The notes: generated by a model not told the origin, from the letters alone. Numbered from the stretch's first letter, positions 1 to 10,844 are shown. The stretch is DNA of 64,000 nucleotides from Geomonas anaerohicana (GCF_016458305.1 NZ_JAEMHL010000006.1:1-64000); one strand, 5' to 3'. A program made the numbers and translations.

Positions 1-270
1 GTGAGGCCACAAGGTGCCAGGTGGCAACACCCCTCACCCGGCCTTTGGCCACCCTCTCCCTGGGGGAGAGGGAACCTAGAGCGGTCATGCGTCCACCCCC
101 TCGCCCTTTGGGAGAGGGGCAGGGGTGAGGGCCTTGCAGTGAGGCCACAAGGTGCCAGGTGGCAACACCCCTCACCCGGCCTTTGGCCACCCTCTCCCTG
201 GGGGAGAGGGAACCTGGAGCGGTCATGCGTCCACCCCCTCGCCCTCCGGGAGAGGGGCAGGGGTGAGGGG
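1..270. repeat. Tandem copies of a 138-bp GC-rich extragenic repeat
   Basis: Two near-identical units start at 1 and 139. Each holds internal dyads such as CCCTCTCCC/GGGAGAGGG and CTCACCC/GGGTGAG. Related sequence recurs at 652-915 on the other side of the DUF559 gene. Open frames across this stretch are repeat translations and not genes. Confidence 0.85.
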
Positions 271-651
271 TCACTTGCCTCGCACGTCCTTCACCAACTC
301 CAGGTAAATCCTTTCAAGCACGACCTCCACATCTCTGAGCACTTCATCGTCCCAGAACCTCAGCACCTGAATTCCCAACATCCTCAGTTTTTCTGTCCTC
401 TGCTCGTCTTTTGCAACTGATTTGGATTCGTTGTGTTGACCACCATCGAGCTCTATGCACAGCCCTGCCTCGTGGCAATAAAAATCGAGGATGTATCCGG
501 CGACTGGGTGCTGTCTGCGAAACTTGAACCCCATTCTTCTGTTTCTCAGCAGCAGCCAAAGCAGGCTTTCCGCATCAGTCTGCTTGCCTCTCAGGGAGTG
601 CGCGAAATCACGCAGCCTTTCCGGAAGTTTCAAATGGGTCGCCTGTGGCAT
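271..651 (-). CDS. DUF559 domain protein (Vsr/endonuclease-like fold)
   Basis: A 126-residue protein starting MPQATHLKLPERL. The frame stays open upstream to 834, but that part encodes repeat DNA, so I start at the ATG at 651, preceded by GGGGTGAGGGCG. The sequence reads as the DUF559 family: LRGKQTDAE, LLWLLLRNRR, GFKFRRQHPV, ILDFYC, ELDGGQH and LRFWDDEV follow in the usual order. This family is related to the very-short-patch repair endonuclease fold; the D and E/D residues of ILDFYC and ELDGGQH would be the metal-binding acids. The substrate is unknown. The gene is enclosed on both sides by one repeat family, which suggests a link between protein and repeat. Confidence 0.85.
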   Translation of the reverse strand: MPQATHLKLPERLRDFAHSLRGKQTDAESLLWLLLRNRRMGFKFRRQHPVAGYILDFYCHEAGLCIELDGGQHNESKSVAKDEQRTEKLRMLGIQVLRFWDDEVLRDVEVVLERIYLELVKDVRGK

Positions 652-915
652 CGCCCTCACCCCGGCCCTCTCCCAGAGGGAGAGGGAGTGCTGTGGGTTC
701 AGTGGGATATGAGTTGCTCTGTTCTCTGCTCTGCGTCCACCCCCTCGCCCTTTGGGAGAGGGGCAGGGGTGAGGGCCTTGCAGTGAGGCTGCATGGTGCC
801 AAGTGGCAACACCCCTCACCCGGCCTTTGGCCACCCTCTCCCATGGGGAGAGGGAACCTCAAGCGCCATGCGTCCCCCCCTCGCCCTCCGGGAGAGGGCA
901 GGGGTGAGGACTCAC
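652..915. repeat. GC-rich extragenic repeats upstream of the DUF559 gene
   Basis: Further copies of the repeat seen at 1-270. One partial unit (about 654-695) abuts the DUF559 start and a longer one runs from about 735 to 915. The spacing and dyads are the same, with scattered substitutions. No credible gene is seen in this stretch. Confidence 0.8.
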
Positions 916-916
916 A

Positions 917-1654
917 CTAAACCAGCAGCAGCTTGAATCCGGCTATGGCGAGGACGAGGGAAAGGACCCGCATGATGGCGGGGACGGGAAGGTGGCGGCT
1001 ACCGAGCAGCGAGCCGATCACGCCCCCCAGGAGCGCGCTCCCCGCCATGAACGGTGCATAGCTCGGAATCGCCTGCACCCCGCTCAGATGCCCCAGCAGT
1101 CCCGCGCATGAGTTCACCAGGATGAAGAGCGCGGCCACCGCCGAGACCTCCCTCGGTTCACCCCACTTGCACAGCAACAGGAGCGGACTCAGGAAGATGC
1201 CGCCCCCAACGCCGGTCAGTCCGGAGAGAAGCCCTAACGCAGCACCGATGACCATGGCGGTCAGGGTGGCAGGGGGATTCGTGCGCACGTGAGCGTGGTT
1301 TTTCTGCAGCAAGAGGCGCGATGCGGAGAGTAGCAGCACCGCCCCGACCAGCGGCCGGTAGATGTGCGAGGGGAGGGTGAGGTAGCCACCCAGGAAGCTG
1401 AAGGGAATCGAGGTCACCGCGAAAGGCCAGAACAGGCGCCACGAGAAATGCCCGGCGCGGGCAAAGGAAAAGGTTGCGATGCCTGCCACCAGGAGGTTCA
1501 GGGTGAGCGCCGTGGGCTTGAATACCTCCGGCGCCACGCTGAAGAGCGCCAGCACCGCGATGTACCCGGACGCGCCGCCGTGCCCGACGCAGGAGTAGAG
1601 GACCGCGACCAGCAGGGTGCACAACAACATCGGTATCAGCAGTTCCAGGATCAT
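917..1654 (-). CDS. TauE/SafE family sulfite/anion permease
   Basis: A 245-residue, strongly hydrophobic protein with about eight predicted membrane segments. It carries the family's repeated glycine-rich motifs (YSCVGHGGASGY near residue 21 and GLLSGLTGVGGGIFL near the middle). TauE/SafE proteins are inner-membrane carriers proposed to export sulfite, sulfoacetate or other organic anions; the substrate cannot be read from sequence. The start is supported by AGAGGG four bases upstream of ATG. It lies on the same strand as narK, 117 bp beyond it, so it could be the last gene of the nar transcript, though a link to nitrate respiration is only positional. Confidence 0.85.
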   Translation of the reverse strand: MILELLIPMLLCTLLVAVLYSCVGHGGASGYIAVLALFSVAPEVFKPTALTLNLLVAGIATFSFARAGHFSWRLFWPFAVTSIPFSFLGGYLTLPSHIYRPLVGAVLLLSASRLLLQKNHAHVRTNPPATLTAMVIGAALGLLSGLTGVGGGIFLSPLLLLCKWGEPREVSAVAALFILVNSCAGLLGHLSGVQAIPSYAPFMAGSALLGGVIGSLLGSRHLPVPAIMRVLSLVLAIAGFKLLLV

Positions 1655-1771
1655 ATAACCCTCTGGCGGTCCGGCGGCTCGGCGCCCGGACCATCAGTGT
1701 TGTCGTCAGGTTGACCGTTCAGGCACCGGGAGAAGATACCACACTTTCACCACGCTGTCCTACGCTCCCCT

Positions 1772-3157
1772 CTAACAAGGCATCTCCGCATTCCTGCGCG
1801 AATACCAGTACCAGGTGAGCGCGATACAGCTCAGGTAGAAAGCGAGGAAGCCGCACAGGGCCGCCTGAGGACCGCCGGTATGGGCGATGGACGTTCCGAA
1901 CGCCTTGGGGATGAAGAAGGCGCCGTAGGCTGCGAACGCGGAGCAGAAGCCGAGCACGGCGGCGGCTTCCTTTCCCGCCTCTGCAGCAGCCTTCGCCTGG
2001 GCCTCGCGCCTTACGTCGCCCGCCGCGCGCTGGCGCTCGGTAAGGAAGATGACCGGGATCATCCTGAAGGTGGACCCGTTGCCGATGCCCGTGGTGACGA
2101 ACAACAGGATGAACATGGACAGAAAGCCCCAGAAACTGCCCGGGTTCCCCTGGCTCGGGAGGTAGTGCAGCACACCGAAGGCGGCTGCGGTCATGGCCAC
2201 GAAGTTCCAGAAGGTGACCCGGGCGCCACCGAGCTTGTCCGCGATCCAGCCGCCGACCGGCCGGAACAGCGCCCCGACCAGGGGCCCGAGGAAGGCGTAC
2301 TGCATCGGACTGACGGCAGGGAACTGCGACTTGATCAACAGCGGCAGCCCGGCGGAATAGCCGATGAACGAACCGAAGGTGCCCAGGTAGAGCCAGCACA
2401 TGATCCAGTTGTGCTTGCGCTTGAAGATGACCGACTGCTCCTTGAAGGAAGCCTTGGCATCCGCAATGTCGTTCATGCCGAACCAGGCGGCCAGGGTGGC
2501 AAGGACGATGAAGGGGACCCAGACGAAGCCTGCGTTCTGCATCCAGACCGAGGTGGCGACCCCCTTGACGACGCAGAGTTGGGGGCCGCCGCACAGGGCG
2601 CCGAACATCCCGCCGGTGATCACCAGCGGCACCAGGAACTGCATCGCGCTGACGCCGAGGTTGCCGAGGCCCGCGTTCAGCCCCAGTGCCGTCCCCTTGA
2701 GCGCTTTGGGGAAGAAGAAGCTGATGTTGGACATGCTGGAGGCGAAGTTGCCGCCGCCCAGGCCGCACAGAAATGCCAGCACCAGCATGGTGCTGTAGCT
2801 CGTGTTCGGGTCCCGCACCGCAAAGCCGATGCCGACCGCCGGGATCAGCAGCGACGCGGTGCTGATGGTGGTCCAGGTCCTGCCGCCGAAGATGGGGACC
2901 ATGAAGGAATAGAAGATGCGCAGCGTCGCGCCGGAGAGCCCCGGCAGCGCGGCCAGCCAGAACAGCTTGTCCGCGTCGAAGGCGAAGCCGATCGACTGCA
3001 GGTTCACCACGACCACGCTCCAGACCATCCAGACCGCAAAGGAAAGGAAGAGGGCGGGGATCGAGATCCACAAGTTTCGGTAGGCCGCCGCCTTACCCTG
3101 CTCCTCCCAGAGCTGCGCATCTTCCGGGGCCCATACTGCCAGTACGCGTGAAGACAT
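1772..3157 (-). CDS. narK: Nitrate/nitrite transporter NarK (major facilitator superfamily)
   Basis: A 461-residue MFS transporter with about 12 membrane segments. The nitrate signature GLGGGNFASSMSNISFFFP is intact, and arginines in GATLRIFYS and GALFRPVGGW match the substrate-binding arginines of the NarK family. It should move nitrate in and nitrite out across the inner membrane for NarGHI. I prefer the ATG at 3157 because GGAGGG lies four bases upstream; the in-frame ATG at 3169 overlaps that Shine-Dalgarno and has none of its own. It follows narI on the same strand, separated by 287 bp that contain repeats. The C-terminal region has a long charged insertion (about residues 385-410). Confidence 0.93.
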   Translation of the reverse strand: MSSRVLAVWAPEDAQLWEEQGKAAAYRNLWISIPALFLSFAVWMVWSVVVVNLQSIGFAFDADKLFWLAALPGLSGATLRIFYSFMVPIFGGRTWTTISTASLLIPAVGIGFAVRDPNTSYSTMLVLAFLCGLGGGNFASSMSNISFFFPKALKGTALGLNAGLGNLGVSAMQFLVPLVITGGMFGALCGGPQLCVVKGVATSVWMQNAGFVWVPFIVLATLAAWFGMNDIADAKASFKEQSVIFKRKHNWIMCWLYLGTFGSFIGYSAGLPLLIKSQFPAVSPMQYAFLGPLVGALFRPVGGWIADKLGGARVTFWNFVAMTAAAFGVLHYLPSQGNPGSFWGFLSMFILLFVTTGIGNGSTFRMIPVIFLTERQRAAGDVRREAQAKAAAEAGKEAAAVLGFCSAFAAYGAFFIPKAFGTSIAHTGGPQAALCGFLAFYLSCIALTWYWYSRRNAEMPC

Positions 3158-3235
3158 CTTCCCTCCCATAGATTTTCAGACCAAATGTCCAGATCAGATA
3201 CACAATTGCTGCATTCCCGCCTGTCCCTGCCATCT

Positions 3236-3424
3236 CGTTCCCGCCCCCGGAGGGGGAGGGACAGGGAGGGGGAAAGCCGTTGCCACAGCCAAGCTGCCCC
3301 CCTCCAACCTCCCCCCTCCGGGGGGAGGCTCTCCAGTCTGCAGAAGCTATGAGATGCAATGAATGTTGCTCACCCGGCGCCACGTTCCCTCCCCTAGAGG
3401 GGGACGGACAGGGAGGGGGAAGCT
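3236..3424. repeat. Palindromic C/G-tract repeats between narI and narK
   Basis: Several copies of a CCCCCTCCGGGGGGAGG-type dyad with the companion GGGACAGGGAGGGGG. The same family recurs at 6133, 12949, 33090, 35940 and 36933. In RNA these would form very stable hairpins between two cistrons of the nar operon. Confidence 0.8.
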
Positions 3425-3444
3425 GATGCTGCTATCAAAAGCTA

Positions 3445-4110
3445 TTATTTCGACCGCCACCGGTACAGCAGCGGCGGGTCCTTCAGGAAATCGACCGGCA
3501 GGTAGAGCATGTGCACCAGCTTGGTGAAGGGGAGCACGGCCACGATCAGGAAAGCGCAGGCCGCGTGCAGCTTGAACACCAGCGGGAGGTCGGCCACGTA
3601 ATCTATCTGCGGCTGGAACGACACGATGGACCAGAGGTAGGGCACTGCCGTGTGCAGATACCACTGTGAACCCCAGCGCATGAAGTAGCCGATGTAGATC
3701 CCGGTGCCGGCCTGGAAGAGCAGCAGGTACAGGATCAACCAGTCCGAACTGAAGGTCACCCGCTTCAGCATCCCCGAGTTCACCCGCCGCAGCAAAAGGA
3801 GCAGCACTCCAAGCACGGCAAAGGCCCCCAGCCCGAACAGCACGCTTTCCACGCCCACCAAAGTCTCGGGATTGCCGAGGAAGCGCTTGAAGACGCCGGG
3901 AAAGGCAAAGCCGACTATGTGCGCCAGCAGGATGGGGAGGATGCCGTAGTGCCACGGGTTGATGCCCCAGTAGAGCACCTTGCGCTCCAGGAACTGGGTC
4001 GAATAGGCGGTCCAGGTCAGCCGGTTGCTCAAAAAGCGGTACGGGGTGACCAGGAGCAGCAGCGCCAGGGCCACGTAGGGCAGGGCGATGAAGATCAAAG
4101 AGTTCAGCAT
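3445..4110 (-). CDS. narI: Respiratory nitrate reductase gamma subunit (cytochrome b, NarI)
   Basis: A 221-residue integral membrane protein with about five hydrophobic segments. Histidines in HYGILPILLAHIVGF (near residue 60) and in the C-terminal segments around HAACAF and TKLVHML are placed as expected for the two b-haems. NarI takes electrons from quinol and passes them to NarH. The start overlaps the narJ stop by 7 bp, showing translational coupling. The length matches the NarI family. Confidence 0.93.
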   Translation of the reverse strand: MLNSLIFIALPYVALALLLLVTPYRFLSNRLTWTAYSTQFLERKVLYWGINPWHYGILPILLAHIVGFAFPGVFKRFLGNPETLVGVESVLFGLGAFAVLGVLLLLLRRVNSGMLKRVTFSSDWLILYLLLFQAGTGIYIGYFMRWGSQWYLHTAVPYLWSIVSFQPQIDYVADLPLVFKLHAACAFLIVAVLPFTKLVHMLYLPVDFLKDPPLLYRWRSK

Positions 4111-4645
4111 GTTGCCTCCTCACGGCAGTCGGCGCTGCACAAAAGCTCGGCCGCCTCGACCAGGGTGAGCCACGGGGACGTGTCGCGCTGCTCCGATGCC
4201 GCAAGCAGCTTGTTGATGCCGGGCAGGACCAGTTTTCCTATGAACTCGCGACGGGAGCTGTCCTCGCCGCGGCGGGCGAGGTGCGCGAGGAACGCCAGCA
4301 CCACGCCCAGGTGGTCCGGCAGCTCGTCTCCCGGCGCCTCGAAGTCATGCCTGCCGTACTCCTGTTTCACCTGGATCATGTAGCCACCCTTCTTCTGGTT
4401 GTCGCCGTACAGGTGGTGCCCGAGGTACGGTGCCGCCGCGGGGTTGAAATCGAAGCGCGCCACGTAATCTTCCTGCAGTTCGGCAAGGGTGGAGCCGCTC
4501 AGCATCTCGCCAAAGAGGTGAGCCCGGGCGTCGATGCCGCTGCGCCTGAGGTAGGAGGCGAGGGCGTCGTAGCACTCCTGCAGTTCCTCCCTTTGCTGCG
4601 GGTACTCGAAAAGCCGCGACAGGGCATGGTAACTCTGCTGCATGC

Positions 4646-4649
<4 letters not shown>
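4104..4649 (-). CDS. narJ: Nitrate reductase molybdenum cofactor assembly chaperone NarJ
   Basis: A 181-residue, mostly helical protein of the NarJ/TorD-like chaperone family (YHALSRLFEYP near the N-terminus, then YVARFDFNP and YLGHHLYGD). It binds apo-NarG and holds it for insertion of the molybdenum cofactor; it is not part of the final enzyme. Its ATG overlaps the narH stop in an ATGA arrangement, and its stop overlaps the narI start. Confidence 0.92.
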
Positions 4650-6100
<1,451 letters not shown>

Positions 6101-6132
6101 ATATGGCTCCTTGGAATGTTGCTTTGGGGATT

Positions 6133-6250
6133 CCCCCCCGGCTTCCCCCCTCCCGGCCTCCCCCCTCCGGGGGGAGGTGTGCACGCCCCGTTCCAGTCCC
6201 CTCCCCCGGAGGGGGAGGGTTAGGGAGGGGGAAGAGGTGGAACCGGGGGG
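6133..6250. repeat. Palindromic C/G-tract repeats between narG and narH
   Basis: Copies of the CCCCCTCCGGGGGGAGG-type dyad fill most of the 169-bp gap between narG and narH. GGGTTAGGGAGGGGG is a diverged companion of the element in the narI-narK gap. Confidence 0.8.
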
Positions 6251-6269
6251 AGGTGTGCGTCGTCAGCCC

Positions 6270-9200
6270 CTACTTGAGCTTTCTCACCACGACGTAACTG
6301 TCGCGGTTCACGCCGGTTGGCCCCCAGTAGTTGAAGTAATAGCTGAACTGGGCGTACCCCCCGAGCATCAGCGTCGGCTTCAGCCTAATCCGCGACAGGC
6401 TGTTATGCACGCCGCCACGCTTGCCGCTCTTCTTCGACTTCTTGATGTTCAGCGTCCGCTCCGGCGCGTGGTACATGACCGCGGCGCCGCGCGGGATCCT
6501 GGAAGAAACGATGGAGCGGCAGACCACGACGCCGTTGGCGTTATAGACCTCGATCTGCTCGTTGTCCTCGATGCCCGCCCCTGCCGCATCCAGGTGGTTC
6601 AGCCAGACCGCCTGCCCGCCGCGCGAGAGGGTGAGCATCCTGAGGTTGTCGGAGTAGGTCGAATGGATGCCCCACTTGCCGTGCGGCGTCAGGAAGTTCA
6701 GCACCAGCCCCGTTTCGCCCTCGGTCTCGTCCAAAAGCGCCGGGTTCAGTTTCCCCTTGAAGGTGGGGAGCCCCTCGTGGAACTCGCGGTAGTAGGGGTG
6801 GTCCAGGTAGAGCGATTGCCGACCGGAAAGGGTGCGCCAGGGAACCAGGTGCTCCACGTTCAGCGTGTAGGGAGAGTAGGGGCGTCCGCCGTTGACGAGC
6901 CCGCTCCAGATCGGCGAGTTGATGACCCGGCGCGGCTTCTGGGTGACATCCTCCCACTTCACGCGAATTTCGCGTGCCCCCTCGGCGATCTGCGCCAGCG
7001 GCTTGCCGACCCGCTTCTCCAGGTTCTTGTAGGCGCGGTGCGCCAGTTCGCCGTTGGTCTCCGGCGCCAGCGACAGGATGGCGTCCGCGACCACCTTTTC
7101 GTCGGCCAGATCGACGTAACTCTTGCCGTTCCAGCTTCGGTTGGGAAGTTCCCTCAGCAGCTTCTCGTGCTCGTCGTCCGCGTCATAGTAGTTGCCGTGC
7201 GATCCCAAGTGCCCGATGTTGGGGCCGAGCGAGAGGAAGCGGTTGTAGAGGTTCACGTAATCGCGCTCGACGATGGCCAGGTTGGGCATGGTCTTGCCCG
7301 GCACCGGCTCGCATTCCCCGAGCTTCCAGTCCTTGACCGAGCGCTGGGCGATCTCTCCCGGCGTATCGTGTAACAGCGGCGCCGCGATCACGTCCTTCAC
7401 CGGCTCCGGCAGGTGGGTTGCCGCCAGTTCGCTCACCTTCTGGGCGATCTTGCTGAAGATCTTCCAGTCCGACTTCGATTCCCAGGACGGAGGCACGGCC
7501 GCGTCCATGCAGTTCACGAAGGAGTGCATGTCGGTGGTATTGAGGTCGCTCTTCTCGTACCAGGTGGCTGCGGGGAGCACGATGTCCGAGTACAGGGTCG
7601 AGGTGTCCATCCTGAAGTTCAGGTCCACGACGAGATCCACCTTCGCCTCGGGCGCCTTGTCGTGCCAGACGATGTCCTGCACCTGTCCCTTGGCGACTTC
7701 CTTGGCGGTAGCGCTGGCATTGGGGGCACCGAGCACGTGCTTCAGGAAGAACTCGTGCCCCTTGGCGGAAGCGGAGATGGCGTTGCCGCGCCAGATGAAC
7801 CAGACCTTGGGGGAGTTGCCGGCTGCGTCCGGATCCTCGATGGCGAAGCGGTTCTTGCCGTTCTTCAGCCGGTCCACCAGCCAGGAACGGACCGCGTCGT
7901 CATCCCCGCACCCCTCTGCTGCCGCCTGCTTCATGAGCTCAAGCGGATTGGCGTTGAAGTGCGGCGCGAAGGGGAGCCACCCCAGCCGCACCGCCTTGGC
8001 GTTGAAGTCCGCAGCGTGCATGGGCATCCGGTCGCCGGTTTCCGGCTTGAAGTAATCCACGAAGTTGCGGTCGTAGCGCCACTGGTCCGAGTGCATGTAC
8101 CAGAAGCTGGGCGTGTTCTGCAGCCGGGACCCCTTGACCCAGTCCTGCGCCATGGCGATCGAGGTCCACGGCGAGAGCGGCGCCACCTTCTCCTGGCCGA
8201 CGTAGTGGGCGAGTCCCGCGCCGTTTCTGCCGACGCTCCCGGTGAGGATCAGCGCCGTGATGGCCGCACGGTAGATGAGGTCGTTGTGGTACCAGTGGTT
8301 CACCCCGGCGCCGATGATGACCATGTTGCGCCCGCGGCTTTGCTCGCCGTTCTGGCCCCATTCGCGTGCGATCTTGATCAGGGTCTCCGCGTCGATGCCG
8401 GTGTGCTTTTCCTGCCACTTGGGCGTGAAGGGGAGATCGGAGTCGTAGCCGTGCGGGTAGTCGCCGGAGAGGCCGCGGGAGACGCCGAACTGTGCCATGA
8501 GCAGGTCGAAGACCGTGGTCACCACGATCTCGCCGTCCGCCGTCCGTACCCGGCGCACCGGCACCTCGCGCACGGCGTCCTTCTCTCCCTCGAAGCGGAA
8601 CAGCACCTTGCGGGTCTCCTGCCCGAGGAAGGTGAGGGCGGGATCGATCGCGGTACCGTCCACCACGTCCATCATGTCGAGGTTCCAGTTACCCTCCTGC
8701 TTGCTCCAGCGCGAGCCGAGGCTGCCGTTGGGGACGCGCACCTCGCCGCTCTTGTCGGCGACGCACAGGCACCACTCCGCGTGCTCCAGCGAGGCAGAGC
8801 GCTCGAAGCGCGCCGCCCGCACCAGTTCCCCCTGCCGCCACACGGGGACTGGCTCCGCAGGTGCCTGTCCCCCTTGCTGGCCTCCTTCCGGCGTCAGCTC
8901 GACCAGGAAGGGGAAGTCCGTGTACCTGGTGACGTATTCCTCGAAGAAGGGGACCTGGCGCTCGGCGTAGAACTCTTTCAGGATCACGTGGTTCAGCGCC
9001 ATCCAGAAGGCGCCGTCGTGCCCCTGCTCGACCGGGAGCCAGGCATCGGCGAACTTGCTCGCCATGGAATAATCGGGAGACATCACCACCACCTTCGTGC
9101 CGCGGTAGCGCGCCTCGGTGAGGTAGTGGGCGTCGGGCGTGCGGGTCATCGGGACGTTGGAGCCGCACAGCACGATGTAGGAGGCGTTGTACCAGTCCGC

Positions 9201-9878
9201 CGACTCGTTCACATCGGTCTGCTCGCCCCAGACCTGCGGCGATGCCGGCGGAAGGTCGCAGTACCAGTCGTAGAAGCTCATGGCGACGCCGCCGAAGAGC
9301 TGCAGGAAACGGCTCCCCGCCGCATAGCTGATCATGGACATGGCGGGAATAGGGGAGAAGCCGACCACCCGGTCCGGTCCGTGCTTCTTGGCCGTGTAGA
9401 TGCTGGAAGCGGCGATGATCTCGGTGACCGTCTCCCAGTCACCGCGCCGGAAGCCCCCCATGCCGCGCTGCCCGGTGTAGGATGCCCGCGACTCGGGATT
9501 CTCGACGATGCTGGCCCAGGCTTCGACCGGATCCGCGTGGATCTTCTTTGCCTCGTTCCAGCGGTCCAGGAGCGCGCCGCGCAGGTACGGATGTTTCACG
9601 CGCAGCGGGCTGTACAGATACCAGGAGAAACTGATGCCGCGGGTGCAGCCGCGCGGCTCGTGGTTGGGGATGGTGCCGTCGAACTGCGGATAGTCGTTGG
9701 CCTGCAGCTCCCAGCCGACGATGCCGTCCTTCACGTGCACCATCCAGCTGCAGCCGCCGGTACAGTTGACGCCGTGGGTGGAGCGCACCACCTTGTCGTA
9801 CTGGGCCCGGTTCCGGTACAGCTCTTCCCACTGGCGGTTATGCGCCGAGCAGTCGTCCTTGATCCTGTTATGTGACAT
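6270..9878 (-). CDS. narG: Respiratory nitrate reductase alpha subunit (molybdoenzyme, NarG)
   Basis: A 1202-residue catalytic subunit. The N-terminus carries the FS0 cluster ligands H35, C39, C43 and C78 (HGVNCTGGC and RGCTRG). YCDLPPASPQVWGEQTD holds the aspartate (about D208) that ligates molybdenum in NarG. YYFNYWGPTGVNRDSYVVV near the C-terminus is typical. No Tat-type signal with a cleavage site is seen, in keeping with a cytoplasm-facing NarGHI. The ATG at 9878 overlaps the cytochrome stop (TAATG), so the two genes are coupled. It reduces nitrate to nitrite using bis-MGD cofactor. Confidence 0.96.
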   Translation of the reverse strand: MSHNRIKDDCSAHNRQWEELYRNRAQYDKVVRSTHGVNCTGGCSWMVHVKDGIVGWELQANDYPQFDGTIPNHEPRGCTRGISFSWYLYSPLRVKHPYLRGALLDRWNEAKKIHADPVEAWASIVENPESRASYTGQRGMGGFRRGDWETVTEIIAASSIYTAKKHGPDRVVGFSPIPAMSMISYAAGSRFLQLFGGVAMSFYDWYCDLPPASPQVWGEQTDVNESADWYNASYIVLCGSNVPMTRTPDAHYLTEARYRGTKVVVMSPDYSMASKFADAWLPVEQGHDGAFWMALNHVILKEFYAERQVPFFEEYVTRYTDFPFLVELTPEGGQQGGQAPAEPVPVWRQGELVRAARFERSASLEHAEWCLCVADKSGEVRVPNGSLGSRWSKQEGNWNLDMMDVVDGTAIDPALTFLGQETRKVLFRFEGEKDAVREVPVRRVRTADGEIVVTTVFDLLMAQFGVSRGLSGDYPHGYDSDLPFTPKWQEKHTGIDAETLIKIAREWGQNGEQSRGRNMVIIGAGVNHWYHNDLIYRAAITALILTGSVGRNGAGLAHYVGQEKVAPLSPWTSIAMAQDWVKGSRLQNTPSFWYMHSDQWRYDRNFVDYFKPETGDRMPMHAADFNAKAVRLGWLPFAPHFNANPLELMKQAAAEGCGDDDAVRSWLVDRLKNGKNRFAIEDPDAAGNSPKVWFIWRGNAISASAKGHEFFLKHVLGAPNASATAKEVAKGQVQDIVWHDKAPEAKVDLVVDLNFRMDTSTLYSDIVLPAATWYEKSDLNTTDMHSFVNCMDAAVPPSWESKSDWKIFSKIAQKVSELAATHLPEPVKDVIAAPLLHDTPGEIAQRSVKDWKLGECEPVPGKTMPNLAIVERDYVNLYNRFLSLGPNIGHLGSHGNYYDADDEHEKLLRELPNRSWNGKSYVDLADEKVVADAILSLAPETNGELAHRAYKNLEKRVGKPLAQIAEGAREIRVKWEDVTQKPRRVINSPIWSGLVNGGRPYSPYTLNVEHLVPWRTLSGRQSLYLDHPYYREFHEGLPTFKGKLNPALLDETEGETGLVLNFLTPHGKWGIHSTYSDNLRMLTLSRGGQAVWLNHLDAAGAGIEDNEQIEVYNANGVVVCRSIVSSRIPRGAAVMYHAPERTLNIKKSKKSGKRGGVHNSLSRIRLKPTLMLGGYAQFSYYFNYWGPTGVNRDSYVVVRKLK

Positions 9879-10708
9879 TACTTGGTTCTCCTCTTGAACA
9901 GCAGCACGGCGACAAGGCACAGGGCGAAGAAACCAAGCCCTGCGGCGGGATAGGGATCGCTGGCAACATGCTTTCTGGCGGCGGCGTCCTTGAACAGCGC
10001 GGTCAGCGCCGTGGACTCTTCATCGGTCAAGGGACGATCCGCATAGATCTTCTTCATCACCGGGAAACTGAGGCTTTTCAGCACGCCCCGCACCCCGGTC
10101 TCTCCCATCTTCCCGTACAGGTTGGTCAGGTCCGCCGCCAGCGCGCCGCCGTAGATGCCGGGGTAGTCGAAGCGGTGGCAGGAGACGCAGGGGGCGCCAC
10201 CCTTGGCGAAACGCCGCTTGCCGGTGAAAAGGTCGCGGCCGGTGGCAAGGAGTTCCTTGGTCACCACGACCTCGGCCGGCTGCTGCGGCGCCACGGCCTG
10301 GGCCGGTGCTGCGGCGGCAGGAGCGCCTTTATCGGCGCTGGCGCCGCTGCCCGCGGGCGTGCTGCCACCTCCCAGGAACGCGACGATCTTCTCCGCATCG
10401 CCGCGGCTCACCCCGACGTTGGGCATCTCGAAACCGAATTTTTTCACCAGTTCCGCCTGGGCGGGATCCTTCTCGGCGGTCAGCTTGCCCGGATCGGTGA
10501 TGATCTTCACCAGCCACTCAGCCGGGTGCTTCGCGCCGACCCCCTTCAAGTCGGGGCCGCCGCCGTCGCCGCCGCCTATGGTGTGGCAGGAGGCACAGTG
10601 CTTGTCGAACAGTTCCTTCCCCCCGTCGGCACGGGCGGGCCCTGCAACGGCTGCTACCAACATGACTGCGACGATAAAACGGACGGGCGACAGCGACGAT
10701 TGGGACAT
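9878..10708 (-). CDS. Dihaem c-type cytochrome of the nar operon
   Basis: A 276-residue exported protein with a signal peptide at residues 1-27 (ending GPARA). Two haem c motifs are visible: C38-ASC-H42 and C174-VSC-H178. Met in FEMPN (about M95) is a plausible axial ligand for the first haem. An Ala/Pro/Gln-rich linker (about 115-145) separates the two domains, and a C-terminal membrane segment is followed by KRRTK, so it should be anchored facing the periplasm. A cytochrome translated in overlap with narG fits electron transfer around nitrate respiration; its direct partner is not known. GGAGAG precedes the ATG. Confidence 0.9.
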   Translation of the reverse strand: MSQSSLSPVRFIVAVMLVAAVAGPARADGGKELFDKHCASCHTIGGGDGGGPDLKGVGAKHPAEWLVKIITDPGKLTAEKDPAQAELVKKFGFEMPNVGVSRGDAEKIVAFLGGGSTPAGSGASADKGAPAAAAPAQAVAPQQPAEVVVTKELLATGRDLFTGKRRFAKGGAPCVSCHRFDYPGIYGGALAADLTNLYGKMGETGVRGVLKSLSFPVMKKIYADRPLTDEESTALTALFKDAAARKHVASDPYPAAGLGFFALCLVAVLLFKRRTK

Positions 10709-10802
10709 GGATGCTCTCCTTCAGCTTCTGGCGTGTCGATACGCCATCCCGGTACGGCTGTGGCAGCGGGTGGCGATGTTGTAAACAGTTCGGATAGGGG
10801 AG

Positions 10803-10844
10803 ACTCTAGAACAGTAGTTTGCTAAGGTTCTTGACCTAAATCAA
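10803..10844 (-). promoter_or_regulatory. FNR-type site and -10 element upstream of the nar operon
   Basis: On the minus strand TTGATTTAGGTCAA (10844-10831) matches the FNR consensus TTGAT-N4-ATCAA at nine of ten positions. A TAGAGT hexamer (10808-10803) lies where a -10 would fall if the site were centred near -41.5. Start of transcription would be near 10797, about 90 bp before the cytochrome gene. The remaining part of the 320-bp gap to moeA holds a partial repeat of the moeA 3' end (about 10907-10923) and nothing else recognisable. Confidence 0.6.
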
